This document shows, one piece after another, positions 44,841 to 52,635 of a DNA stretch of 64,000 bases; position 1 is the first letter of the stretch, and each line of letters opens with the position of its first letter. The DNA lies in assembly GCA_049975345.1 (NCBI GenBank), contig JBNGDP010000005.1:17959-81958 (forward strand). The letters run 5' to 3'. The position numbers and the translations under genes are program-made. Below the pieces are notes generated by a model, which worked only from the letters and a program-made list of their open reading frames with translations, did not search any database and was not told the DNA's origin. The stretch is from Oceanipulchritudo sp049975345 (GTDB lineage Bacteria > Verrucomicrobiota > Verrucomicrobiia > Opitutales > Oceanipulchritudinaceae).

Positions 44841-47603
44841 ATGGGCATGCTTCGATCGGATGCCTCCTCAACCGCTTTGGTGCAGAGCCTCTTTGCCGGG
44901 GTGTCCCCCGTCTGGGCGCACGGGGTGGACGCCGGGCGCAATCAGTTTGTCAGTTTTCAGAAGGAAGTCACCTGCATGGGAAGCATGCAACAGTGCTGGC
45001 TTCACCTGTTTGCGGATACGCGCTACCGGCTCTACGTGAACGGGCAGTTTCTTGCCTACGGGCCGGGGAGGTTTGTCACACAATACCCGGAATTTGACAG
45101 TCATGAGCTGTCCGGTTGGTTCAAACCGGGGAGGAACCGGGTCCGGGTGGAAGTGAATTACTACGGGGCGTCCTCCTACCAGAGCATGCCGGACGGGAAA
45201 CCGGGTTTCATTGCCGCCGGTGGAACAGCGGACGGCTCGGTGGATTTTTCGACACCGGGGGACTGGAGCTGCCGGGTGCACCGCGCATGGGACGCGCAGG
45301 CGCCGCTTTTCAGCTTTGCGCAAAATCCCGCGGAAATCTGCGACACGCGCGTGCTGGAGCGGGAGTTGGAAGGGCCCTTCAACGACGGGGTGCGCGTCCT
45401 TTCCGGGGAGGAGGCGCCATGGGGACCTTTGCGGCGGCGCTCGACGGGATATCCGGAATATGCACCCATCCGTCCCGCCTTGGTTTCCGTGGCCGGCCCT
45501 CTCGTCAATGGCAAGCGATTGCTGGCGATTCAGACGAACGATCCGGAATTTCCGCAGACCAAGCGCGGCAAGCGCTACCACCAGCGTATCCTGAGCTGGA
45601 TTTATTCGCCAAGGGCGCATGACTGTGAACTGGACTGCCTGTGGGTCGACCTCGAATTGAACGGGCGCCCGCTGAAGCGACGCGGATCGACGCCATTCGG
45701 CAACCACGAGGTAGCGACCCTGCCGCTACGTGAGGGATGGAACCTGCTGGCGGCACGCTACTCCGTCCTGCTTGAGCATTGGACGGTCCTGTTCGGTTAT
45801 CCGGCGGAGGAACAGATCAGCTGGCATGCGCATCCGGACCGATCGGTGGAGTGGCCCTTTCTTGCCTCGTCCCTTGAGAGCGAGCCGCTTGAGCTGCCCG
45901 CTTTCCACGAACCGGAATCCTTTGTCGCTCCCGAAGGATGGGCGGCCAAGTGCGGCCATCCCGACCAGGCGACGCCGGCGCGCCGCATCGCATGGGATGA
46001 ATTCAACGAGGCCCGGGCCGTCCGGAATCTGCCGATGAGCCGTTTCCCCGAAGTGTCCAGCATAACGGCCCAGTCCGCGAGCTGGTGTTTCCATTTCGGG
46101 GACGAGTATTACGGGCATCCGGTCATCGAGGTGGAGGCGCCGGAGGGGACGATTCTGGACATCGCTTACGACGACTGGCAGCGCGAGGACGGGGCTACCA
46201 ACCTGTATTCATCCAATCCCTTCACCGACGCGGCGGACCGTTTCATCCTCCGGGGCGGCCGCCAGCGGATCGAGGTCTGCAACCCGCGCGGGGGGATCTT
46301 TATGCAGGTGACGCTGCGTTCGCAGAACGAAGCCACCGGGTTAAGGATTGCTGACATCAACGTCCGCTCGCGGCGCCTGCTGACCGATCGCGATGAATCC
46401 TTTGATTGCGGGGATGAAGTCTTCAACTGGGCATGGGAAAGGAGCCTGCACACACTCGTGGCCTCCACGGACGAGGGGTATGCGGATTGCCCGTGGCGGG
46501 AGCGCGGCAGCTACATCGGGGACAGCTATGTCAACCTGCATCTGCACGGACTGGTAACGGCTGACTGGAGCATTCCGCGGCGGGTTTTGCGGATTTTCGG
46601 GGAAGCGCAACTGGAGAACGGGCAACTCGCCCCGGTGGCCCCCGCATGGCACCGGCGGCCGCATGAGGACTTCACGCTGATCTGGCTCCAGGGCCTGCGG
46701 GACTACTGGACGATGACCGGCGATGCCAGCCTCCTCGAGGAGATGTGGCCGCATGTGGAGCGTCTCTGGGCCAGTCCTGTGTGGAAGGAGGGGCCCTCCG
46801 GTTTGTGGAATGCGGTGCAGACCCATGTTTTTCTCGATTGGGGGAAACTGAATTCGGAGACCGAAGGCGAAGCCAACGCTGTGCTCAACCTGTTCCGGTT
46901 GGAGGGCGCCCGCGCCAGCGCGCAAATCGCCGGGGTGCTTGGAAAAACCGCCGAAGTCCATGCGCATGCCGCCGAGGCTGAGCGAGTGCGGGTTGCCCTT
47001 GAGTCGACACTCTGGGATGAGGCCCAGGGCCGTTTCCTGCCGTCCCCGGACGCCATGACCCCGGCCGTGCATGCCAATGTGCTGGCGCTCCGCTACGGGG
47101 TGGGGGATGCGGATAAGCTCATGAAGTACCTTGAGCCGCTCCTGCGGGAGAATTTCCGGTATGGTATCGAGAATGGCCAGGGATCCGGCTACATTGAGCT
47201 GTACTTCTTCATTTACCTGCTGCCGGCGCTGGCCGCGCACGGGCGGCATGACCTGGCCGAGGCCCTGATCCGCGAGCATTATGGTTTCCTCAAGGGTCTT
47301 GGCTACCCGACCCTGAACGAATGCTTTTCCCGCGCCCACAACCACACCGGCAGCTGCTGCCACAGCTGGAGTGGCGCGGCGGGTGTCTATATCGCACGAT
47401 ATCTTCTGGGGCTGAGGCAGGTCGAGCCCGGCAATCCGGATCGGTGGGAATTCGATCCGGCCGCGGTTTCGATCGACCGTGCCAAGGGTTCCATTCCGCA
47501 TTCAAAGGGGATGATCCGGATCGAGTGGGTGCGTCGTGACGGCCGCATCCGGGCGCACATCGAGGCGCCGGACGGTGTGGAGGTCCGGGACGGGACCTGT
47601 TAG
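44841..47603 (+). CDS. Alpha-L-rhamnosidase-like glycoside hydrolase (GH78)
   Basis: 920 residues. The ATG at 44841 (MGMLRSD) is preferred over an upstream TTG; the ATG two codons later is also possible. Order: N-terminal beta-sandwich domains (about 30-470, WLHLFADTRYRLYVNGQFLAYGPGRF), then a six-hairpin alpha/alpha barrel (about 500-850). YADCPWRERGSYIGDSYVN is the GH78 general-acid region with E554; TLIWLQGLRDYW and SCCHSWSGAAGVYIARYLLG also fit GH78, which removes terminal alpha-L-rhamnose. No signal peptide, so it probably acts in the cytoplasm on imported fragments. The stop codon lies inside a dispersed repeat (47599 onwards). Confidence 0.85.
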   Translation: MGMLRSDASSTALVQSLFAGVSPVWAHGVDAGRNQFVSFQKEVTCMGSMQQCWLHLFADTRYRLYVNGQFLAYGPGRFVTQYPEFDSHELSGWFKPGRNRVRVEVNYYGASSYQSMPDGKPGFIAAGGTADGSVDFSTPGDWSCRVHRAWDAQAPLFSFAQNPAEICDTRVLERELEGPFNDGVRVLSGEEAPWGPLRRRSTGYPEYAPIRPALVSVAGPLVNGKRLLAIQTNDPEFPQTKRGKRYHQRILSWIYSPRAHDCELDCLWVDLELNGRPLKRRGSTPFGNHEVATLPLREGWNLLAARYSVLLEHWTVLFGYPAEEQISWHAHPDRSVEWPFLASSLESEPLELPAFHEPESFVAPEGWAAKCGHPDQATPARRIAWDEFNEARAVRNLPMSRFPEVSSITAQSASWCFHFGDEYYGHPVIEVEAPEGTILDIAYDDWQREDGATNLYSSNPFTDAADRFILRGGRQRIEVCNPRGGIFMQVTLRSQNEATGLRIADINVRSRRLLTDRDESFDCGDEVFNWAWERSLHTLVASTDEGYADCPWRERGSYIGDSYVNLHLHGLVTADWSIPRRVLRIFGEAQLENGQLAPVAPAWHRRPHEDFTLIWLQGLRDYWTMTGDASLLEEMWPHVERLWASPVWKEGPSGLWNAVQTHVFLDWGKLNSETEGEANAVLNLFRLEGARASAQIAGVLGKTAEVHAHAAEAERVRVALESTLWDEAQGRFLPSPDAMTPAVHANVLALRYGVGDADKLMKYLEPLLRENFRYGIENGQGSGYIELYFFIYLLPALAAHGRHDLAEALIREHYGFLKGLGYPTLNECFSRAHNHTGSCCHSWSGAAGVYIARYLLGLRQVEPGNPDRWEFDPAAVSIDRAKGSIPHSKGMIRIEWVRRDGRIRAHIEAPDGVEVRDGTC

Positions 47604-47760
47604 CGGCGCGCAAGCGCGCGCGCCACGCCGTGGGACCTCCGCTTGCGGATGGTCTGGCGTCGTGGGACCTCCGCTTGCGGATGGTCTGGGGGGCACAGGA
47701 CCTGTTAGCGGCGCGCAAGCGCGCGCGCCACGCCGTGGGACCTCCGCTTGCGGATGGTCT
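47599..47760. repeat. Cluster of dispersed palindromic repeats (types A and B)
   Basis: Type B (core GCGCGCAAGCGCGCG after GTTAGCG) at 47599 and about 47705, and type A (CCGCTTGCGG between GTGGGACC and TGGTCT) at about 47630, 47662 and 47735. They fill the gap between the converging GH78 and LacI genes. The first B copy supplies the TAG stop codon of GH78. Confidence 0.9.
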
Positions 47761-47789
47761 GGCGCCAGGTCCCACTTTACGGGGTGGTC

Positions 47790-48827
47790 TCAGCCGTTCC
47801 GGTTGAGGAGGGTCTTCCCCATGTGCCATTCGGAGTTGATGAGCACGTCGCGCGGCGTTTCCGGGAAGCCCCGTGAATTGTGGCGGATCAGCTGGTCCAT
47901 AAGGATGACACTCTGCCGGGCGATCTTGTCGCGCCGCTGCTCGAGTCCGCCGGTTTGAAGGGCTTCCGCTGGGCGCGGCAGGTGCAAGTGCAGGGAGGCG
48001 AAGCCGACATCCTCCGGAATCCGATAGCCGGCATCCTTCAGGTAATAATACTGTGCCTCACTGAAGGCAATGACCACGTCGGGTTTTGCGTTTTTGAACC
48101 ATTTGAGAAACGACTCCTGCTGCGAAAAATCGCCCATGTAGATCGGCACGCGATCCTTTGGCCGGGTGTAGAACTCCTGCATCGCCATGGCCGTGGCGAT
48201 GCGCGACTCATCATCCTCGACCATCGGGAAGTGGCGCCCGAACCCGAATCCGATCCGCTGGTACCCCATTTTCCTCAATTGGGTGAAGATCAGCTTGATC
48301 GACCGGAAAATATCCGGGCGGACGGTGTGCACGGGCAGTCCGGAGCGATAGCGCCCGCATTGGACAATGCAGAAGCTGGACCACTTTTGCCGGTCCTCAA
48401 AGAAACGCGAGTCGGGCTGCCCGCTGATGATGATGCCCTGCGTGCCCCGCCGATAGAGGGTCGTCGCCAGATCCGCATAGGAAGCCATCTGGTCGTAGTT
48501 GAAATATTCCGGTTGGTAGCCGAGTTCCCGGCAGGTTTGCTGCAAATCCTTGCGGTAATTCGCGCCGGTGGACCTGCGTCCCTGCAGCTCGAGCGGAAAT
48601 TCCAGCAGGGCCACGAGGTTGCCCTCGGCCCCTTGTCCCGAGCGGAAGCGCTTGGAGGCCAGGGAGGCCAGCAGCGGATTCGGCACGTAACCCAGCTTTC
48701 TCGCCGCCTCGCGGATCTTTTCGACCTGGTCGGGCGAGATCTTGCCCTTGCCGCTGAGTGCCAGCGACACCGTTGATATGGAGACACCGCACTCGGTGGC
48801 TATGGTTTTCAGGGTAACGCGGGCCAT
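47790..48827 (-). CDS. LacI-family transcriptional regulator (probable regulator of the 35-60 kb genes)
   Basis: 345 residues. ARVTLKTIATECGVSISTVS (about 2-21) is the helix-turn-helix and LGYVPNPLLASLASKR the hinge region; the effector domain (about 65-335) has QGIIISGQPDSRF and PDVVIAFSEAQYYYL. Divergent from the isomerase operon at 48928, with a perfect AAACGGTTT palindrome between them. The same palindrome precedes the TonB receptor/GH78, deacetylase/CBM9 and GPH symporter genes, so this protein is the best candidate for controlling them (inference). Confidence 0.9.
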   Translation of the reverse strand: MARVTLKTIATECGVSISTVSLALSGKGKISPDQVEKIREAARKLGYVPNPLLASLASKRFRSGQGAEGNLVALLEFPLELQGRRSTGANYRKDLQQTCRELGYQPEYFNYDQMASYADLATTLYRRGTQGIIISGQPDSRFFEDRQKWSSFCIVQCGRYRSGLPVHTVRPDIFRSIKLIFTQLRKMGYQRIGFGFGRHFPMVEDDESRIATAMAMQEFYTRPKDRVPIYMGDFSQQESFLKWFKNAKPDVVIAFSEAQYYYLKDAGYRIPEDVGFASLHLHLPRPAEALQTGGLEQRRDKIARQSVILMDQLIRHNSRGFPETPRDVLINSEWHMGKTLLNRNG

Positions 48828-48876
48828 GGCAAAAGGATTGGATTCAGTAAGGGAAATCCTTCCCTCTTGGTCAAGT

Positions 48877-48885
48877 AAACGGTTT
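48877..48885. promoter_or_regulatory. AAACSGTTT-type operator candidate (perfect, AAACGGTTT)
   Basis: Perfect AAAC-G-GTTT within GTAAACGGTTTTATCC, 50 bp upstream of the LacI start and 43 bp upstream of the isomerase start. It sits where it could repress both. Confidence 0.6.
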
Positions 48886-48927
48886 TATCCAGAAAAATTT
48901 CCATAATCTGGCTTTTTTGGGAGGCTT

Positions 48928-49839
48928 ATGGCAATCGTGGACGCGGAGCATATAAACAGGATGGAAAGGGGCATGGCAGAACGGATACCGCGGCATTGGG
49001 CGATGGATGGCGTTTTTCCCGGAGCATTCGGTCTTTGGCGGGGAGACGACTGGACCAACCGGAAGCGCTTTGTGGCGGAAAAGGGTTTTCACGGGTCCGG
49101 CGTATCGCTCGCCGACCTTGCGGACCGGGGTCGGGCCGATCTGCTGCTGGAGCTGGGGGAATCCCACGGCCAGCGGTACGCCGTTCATCTGGGAGTGGAT
49201 TACCGGGAGGCCGCGGATTTGGCCGGAAAGCAGATGGAGGAGGCGGTTGGGATCATCCTTGCCTTTAACAAGCGCCTGCCGTTCAAGCATGTACTGATCG
49301 TGGTCAAGGTTCCCGGGAACCGCTTTGACCGCGAGATCGGACTGCCCCGGCAGCTGAAAATCCTTGAAGCCCGGTTGCGCCCGGTGGTGGAGCGCTGCCG
49401 CGCGGATGGCCTGCCGGTGGCCATTGAGAATCACGGGGATTACTACGTTTCGGACCTCGTGGAACTTTGTGGACGCGTGCCGGGGCTGGAAATCCAGCTC
49501 GATACGGGCAATTGCTTCCTGATCGGGGAGCGTCCCGACCTGATTCCGGACGCGGCCTTCCCGCTGGTCCGGTCGACCCACTGGAAGGACCACCACGTCC
49601 GGCCGAATCACAAGGATCTTTGTTTCCAGCTGACCGGGGCGACCCTCGGGCGCGGGAATGTCGGCCTGGACGCGATCTATGGGCGGCTTCTGCGCCTGCA
49701 TCCGGACCCGGCATCCGTCTGCATGCGGGTGGAATGGGTGCCCGATCCCGAACGGGACCCGCTCGAATGTTTCGCGGATTCCCTCGAGTACCTGAAGCGC
49801 ATCTCGATGGGCCGGTTCACGGGGCCGGCCGGGGAGTAG
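48928..49839 (+). CDS. Sugar phosphate isomerase/epimerase (AP_endonuc_2 TIM barrel)
   Basis: 303 residues from the ATG at 48928, preceded by GGGAGG. Barrel motifs: LPVAIENHGDYYVSDLVELC (Glu-Asn-His, about 156-175), IQLDTGNCFLIGE (about 191-203), STHWKDHHVRP (about 222-232) and CMRVEWVPDPERD. Cytoplasmic, xylose-isomerase-like fold; reaction unknown. First gene of a three-gene operon: 4 bp before the Gfo/Idh/MocA gene, with a second isomerase after it. Confidence 0.85.
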   Translation: MAIVDAEHINRMERGMAERIPRHWAMDGVFPGAFGLWRGDDWTNRKRFVAEKGFHGSGVSLADLADRGRADLLLELGESHGQRYAVHLGVDYREAADLAGKQMEEAVGIILAFNKRLPFKHVLIVVKVPGNRFDREIGLPRQLKILEARLRPVVERCRADGLPVAIENHGDYYVSDLVELCGRVPGLEIQLDTGNCFLIGERPDLIPDAAFPLVRSTHWKDHHVRPNHKDLCFQLTGATLGRGNVGLDAIYGRLLRLHPDPASVCMRVEWVPDPERDPLECFADSLEYLKRISMGRFTGPAGE

Positions 49840-49843
49840 TGTC

Positions 49844-50923
49844 ATGACAAACAACCTACAAAACTACCGGGTTGCCCTCGTCGGACTCAGCCGGATTTTC
49901 AAGCTGCACCTGCGGGGCGTGGCGGAGACGGATGGGCTTGAGCTGGCGGGGGTCTGCGACCTCGACCGGAAATTGGTCGAGGCGAACGCCGCCCCGCTGG
50001 GGGTGCCGGGATTCACCGACATGGGGGAAATGAACACCACCCTGCGGCCGGATATCGTCGTCCTCGCGACAAACACGGCCTCCCACGCGCCTTTGACCCT
50101 GTTATGCGCTGAGGCCGGGGTGCGGGCCGTGGTCTGCGAGAAGCCGATGGCGGTGCATCCGAAGGATGCGCGGGAGATGGTACGGGCCTGCGAGGAACGC
50201 GGCGTTTTGCTGGTCATCAACCACCAGCGCCGTATGGGCGACCTCGCCCCGGTGATCGAAATGCTTCAGGAGGGGATCATCGGGGACCTGGTCGAATTGC
50301 GCGGCTACTGCGCCGGGGATTTTCTCAGTGACGGCACGCACCTGGTGCATTCCCTGACCGAGCTGGCCGGCCGGCCGGAGGTGCAATCGGTGGTCGCCGC
50401 ACTGGACCTGGAAGGCGGGCTCGCGGAGCGCTACGGGCATCCGGTGGAAGCGGGTGCGCATGTTGTTCTCAGTTGTGCCGGTGGCTTGCCCGTGGAACTG
50501 TCCACCGGCCGTTTTGCGTTTCGCCACGCCTACCAGGAATACCATTTGACCGGGACCAAGGGCATGCTCTGGCGCACGGGGGACAAGTTGGCGCCCAACT
50601 GGTTCATTTGTGACGGGGGTCCGGGCGACCGCCAGGTCCGGGTGGAGCGGGACAACTGGTTTCCGTACCCAGTTGCCACTACACAAGGCGGTCCATGGCG
50701 GGCGCTCGAGGGGATCCCTGAGCGGAGCGCCATCGGCGAGGTGTACGCCGCCCTGCGCGATTCCCTTGCAACCGGCGCGGAGCACCCGCTCAGCGGTAGC
50801 CGCACCCTTCCCGTGCAGGAGCTGATCACCGCCGCCTATCTTTCCGGCGTCCGGCGCGCACCGGTCACCCTCGCCGAGGCCGGCGCTTGTGAACGCTTTC
50901 CACTGGAGAATTTGCCATCATGA
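49844..50923 (+). CDS. Gfo/Idh/MocA-family oxidoreductase
   Basis: 359 residues. The Rossmann entry reads YRVALVGLSRIFKLHLRGV, so the usual Gly-x-Gly-x-x-Gly is reduced to one clear glycine; VVCEKPMAVHPKDA (about 97-110) is the family EKP motif and TASHAPLTLLCAEAG is typical. The C-terminal domain follows (about 125-350) with GDFLSDGTHLVHSLTEL at the catalytic region. Probably an NAD(P)-dependent sugar dehydrogenase acting with the two flanking isomerase-like proteins. Overlaps the next gene by ATGA. Confidence 0.85.
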   Translation: MTNNLQNYRVALVGLSRIFKLHLRGVAETDGLELAGVCDLDRKLVEANAAPLGVPGFTDMGEMNTTLRPDIVVLATNTASHAPLTLLCAEAGVRAVVCEKPMAVHPKDAREMVRACEERGVLLVINHQRRMGDLAPVIEMLQEGIIGDLVELRGYCAGDFLSDGTHLVHSLTELAGRPEVQSVVAALDLEGGLAERYGHPVEAGAHVVLSCAGGLPVELSTGRFAFRHAYQEYHLTGTKGMLWRTGDKLAPNWFICDGGPGDRQVRVERDNWFPYPVATTQGGPWRALEGIPERSAIGEVYAALRDSLATGAEHPLSGSRTLPVQELITAAYLSGVRRAPVTLAEAGACERFPLENLPS

Positions 50924-51729
50924 AAATCATCGGTTCCACTTCCGCATGGAAGAACGACCTTGATCACGCGCTCGGGCGCTTGAAGGCCCTCGGGTTCGAG
51001 GAGGTCGACCTGATCGTCATCGAGTCATGGGGGCTTGTCAGCCTGAGGCGGCTGGTGGATGATTTTGACGCGGAGTGCGGGCGCGTGGAGGCGCTTCTCG
51101 ACAAGCACGGGCTGCGGGCGGTTTCGGTGAACGCCGCCTTTGAGGCGGTCTTTCATGAACCCGGCGACGCGGAGTCGCGGGAGGCCCTGCGGGTGCAGGT
51201 GGATGCCCTTGGCCGGTTTATGCAGCAGCTTGGCATCAGCACCGGCGCGCACTATCCCGGTCACATCGCCGACTGGAAGAACGACCCGGAAGGGGTCTGG
51301 GTCAACACCACCGAATCCCTGCGTTTTATTCAGGAGTACCTTTCCGGAACCGGCCTGCGCCTCGGTCCGGAGCTGCACTTCAAGACCCCCTACGAGACGC
51401 CGGAGGGGGGGAGGCGGCTGCTGCGCGCGATCCCGGGGATTCCCTACACGTATGAGCCTTCCCACTACATCGTCAACGGGGTCGATGTCCGCGACACCGC
51501 CGACCTGCTGGACGGGGCCTGCCACGTCCATTTGCGCGGCTGCGCCCCGGGCCGCCTGCAGGCACCGCCGGAGGTCGGGGAGGACTCCCTGCGCTGGGTC
51601 GTCGAGCGCCTGAAGGCGCGCTGCTATGAGGGCATGGTCTCCATCGAGTACCTGCCCAACGCCGACTTCGATGCAGAGGCCGCCATTGCCGGGCTTAACT
51701 CAAAAACCCTCCAGTGGAGCCTGGCCTGA
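50920..51729 (+). CDS. Sugar phosphate isomerase/epimerase (AP_endonuc_2 TIM barrel)
   Basis: 269 residues; ATG overlaps the previous stop. Xylose-isomerase-like barrel: LGFEEVDLIVIESWG, GAHYPGHIADWKN, LGPELHFKTPYET (Glu/His metal site, about 148-160), TYEPSHYIVNG, ACHVHLRGCAPGRLQ and GMVSIEYLP. It is not a close copy of the 48928 protein, so the two probably have different steps. Its stop codon is 3 bp from a type B palindromic repeat. Confidence 0.83.
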   Translation: MKIIGSTSAWKNDLDHALGRLKALGFEEVDLIVIESWGLVSLRRLVDDFDAECGRVEALLDKHGLRAVSVNAAFEAVFHEPGDAESREALRVQVDALGRFMQQLGISTGAHYPGHIADWKNDPEGVWVNTTESLRFIQEYLSGTGLRLGPELHFKTPYETPEGGRRLLRAIPGIPYTYEPSHYIVNGVDVRDTADLLDGACHVHLRGCAPGRLQAPPEVGEDSLRWVVERLKARCYEGMVSIEYLPNADFDAEAAIAGLNSKTLQWSLA

Positions 51730-51731
51730 GA

Positions 51732-51855
51732 CGTGGCGCGCGCGCTTGCGCGCCGCTAACCGGGCCCTTGTCCGGTGGTTACTGCAGAGGGTGGGATCAG
51801 ACCATCTGCAAGCAGAGGTCCCACGGCGTGGCGCGCGCGCTTGCGCGCCGCTAAC
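51732..51855. repeat. Dispersed palindromic repeats B-A-B next to the RAYT gene
   Basis: Type B (core GCGCGCGCTTGCGCGC, ending CGCTAAC) at 51732-51760 and 51827-51855, and an inverted type A (AGACCA ... GGTCCCAC with core CTGCAAGCAG) at 51799-51824. They lie between the converging isomerase and transposase genes, ending 30 bp from the transposase stop. Confidence 0.9.
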
Positions 51856-51884
51856 CGTTTTGGGGCCAATTGGAAGATGATGGC

Positions 51885-52466
51885 TCACTTTTTCGGCCGA
51901 TGGGAATCCAGATCCACCAGGCCCGCTGCCGATTGTGAATCCAGAAGCCATTCCTTTTGGGGATACTTCCCATCAGCCAACAACTGGGTGAACTCCGGGG
52001 AGTAATGACGGTTTAGAATCCACCACCGCCATGCTTCGGTAACACTGAGCAGACCTTTGCGGTACGGATTCATGAAAATGTAATAGGCGAACTGTTCCAT
52101 CGGCACACGGTCACGCAGCCGGTGATCGTGAAAATTGGATTGCCATTGCAACGAGCCATCCATGGAGAGCGGCTCGGTAAGCGACTTGAATTTTGCGAGA
52201 GTCTTGGACAAGGTCAAATTGTGCCCGAGGACAAAAATGAAGTGAACATGGTCGGGCATTATGGTGGCACACTTCAGATCCATATTTTGATCCCGCTGCT
52301 GGCGACGAAGCGTCCGGACGATACGTGAACCAATTTCGTTTTCAGTCAAGCCCGGTTCCCGATGGTGCGTGCAGCAAGTAACAAAATAGCGTGCCCCCGG
52401 GATTGAAATCCGGCCCTTTCTCAAATCCCGGCTGCGACTGGGAATATAGCCTTTCATGTCCTTCAT
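51885..52466 (-). CDS. REP-associated tyrosine transposase (RAYT, IS200-like)
   Basis: About 193 residues; starts at 52484, 52466 and 52457 are all possible and 52466 is a compromise. RKGRISIPGARYFVTCCTHH, the HUH motif in ATIMPDHVHFIFVLG, LAKFKSLTEPL, LQWQSNFHDHRLRD and FAYYIFMNPYRKGL (catalytic Tyr helix) are the RAYT signature order (COG1943). RAYTs are single-copy, usually vertically kept relatives of IS200 transposases associated with REP palindromes, as here: type A and B repeats lie on both sides and at three more places in the window. The gene looks intact. Confidence 0.88.
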   Translation of the reverse strand: MKDMKGYIPSRSRDLRKGRISIPGARYFVTCCTHHREPGLTENEIGSRIVRTLRRQQRDQNMDLKCATIMPDHVHFIFVLGHNLTLSKTLAKFKSLTEPLSMDGSLQWQSNFHDHRLRDRVPMEQFAYYIFMNPYRKGLLSVTEAWRWWILNRHYSPEFTQLLADGKYPQKEWLLDSQSAAGLVDLDSHRPKK

Positions 52467-52530
52467 GCGGAACCTGCCGGGCATTCCTGTCAAAATATCC
52501 CTCTACCTGTTTTCAGGTAGCCTTGGGCTG

Positions 52531-52625
52531 AGACCATCTGCCCTTCGGCCGGCTCAGGGCGGGCCCTTCGGCCGGCTCAGGGCGGGCCCTTCGGCCAGCT
52601 CAGGGCGGGCAAGCAGAGGTCCCAC
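52531..52625. repeat. Type A palindrome interrupted by a 3 x 23-bp tandem repeat
   Basis: AGACCATCTGC (52531) and CAAGCAGAGGTCCCAC (to about 52625) are the two parts of a type A repeat identical in wording to 51799-51824, but between them are three copies of a 23-bp unit (52541, 52564, 52587) starting CCCTTCGGCC and containing GGCTCAGGGC. The interruption is at the loop of the hairpin. Confidence 0.85.
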
Positions 52626-52635
52626 GCGCCGCTGC

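Noticed and set aside
41571..47603. SusCD-type polysaccharide utilisation locus
   Set aside because: There is a TonB receptor beside a glycosidase, but no SusD-like lipoprotein anywhere in the window.
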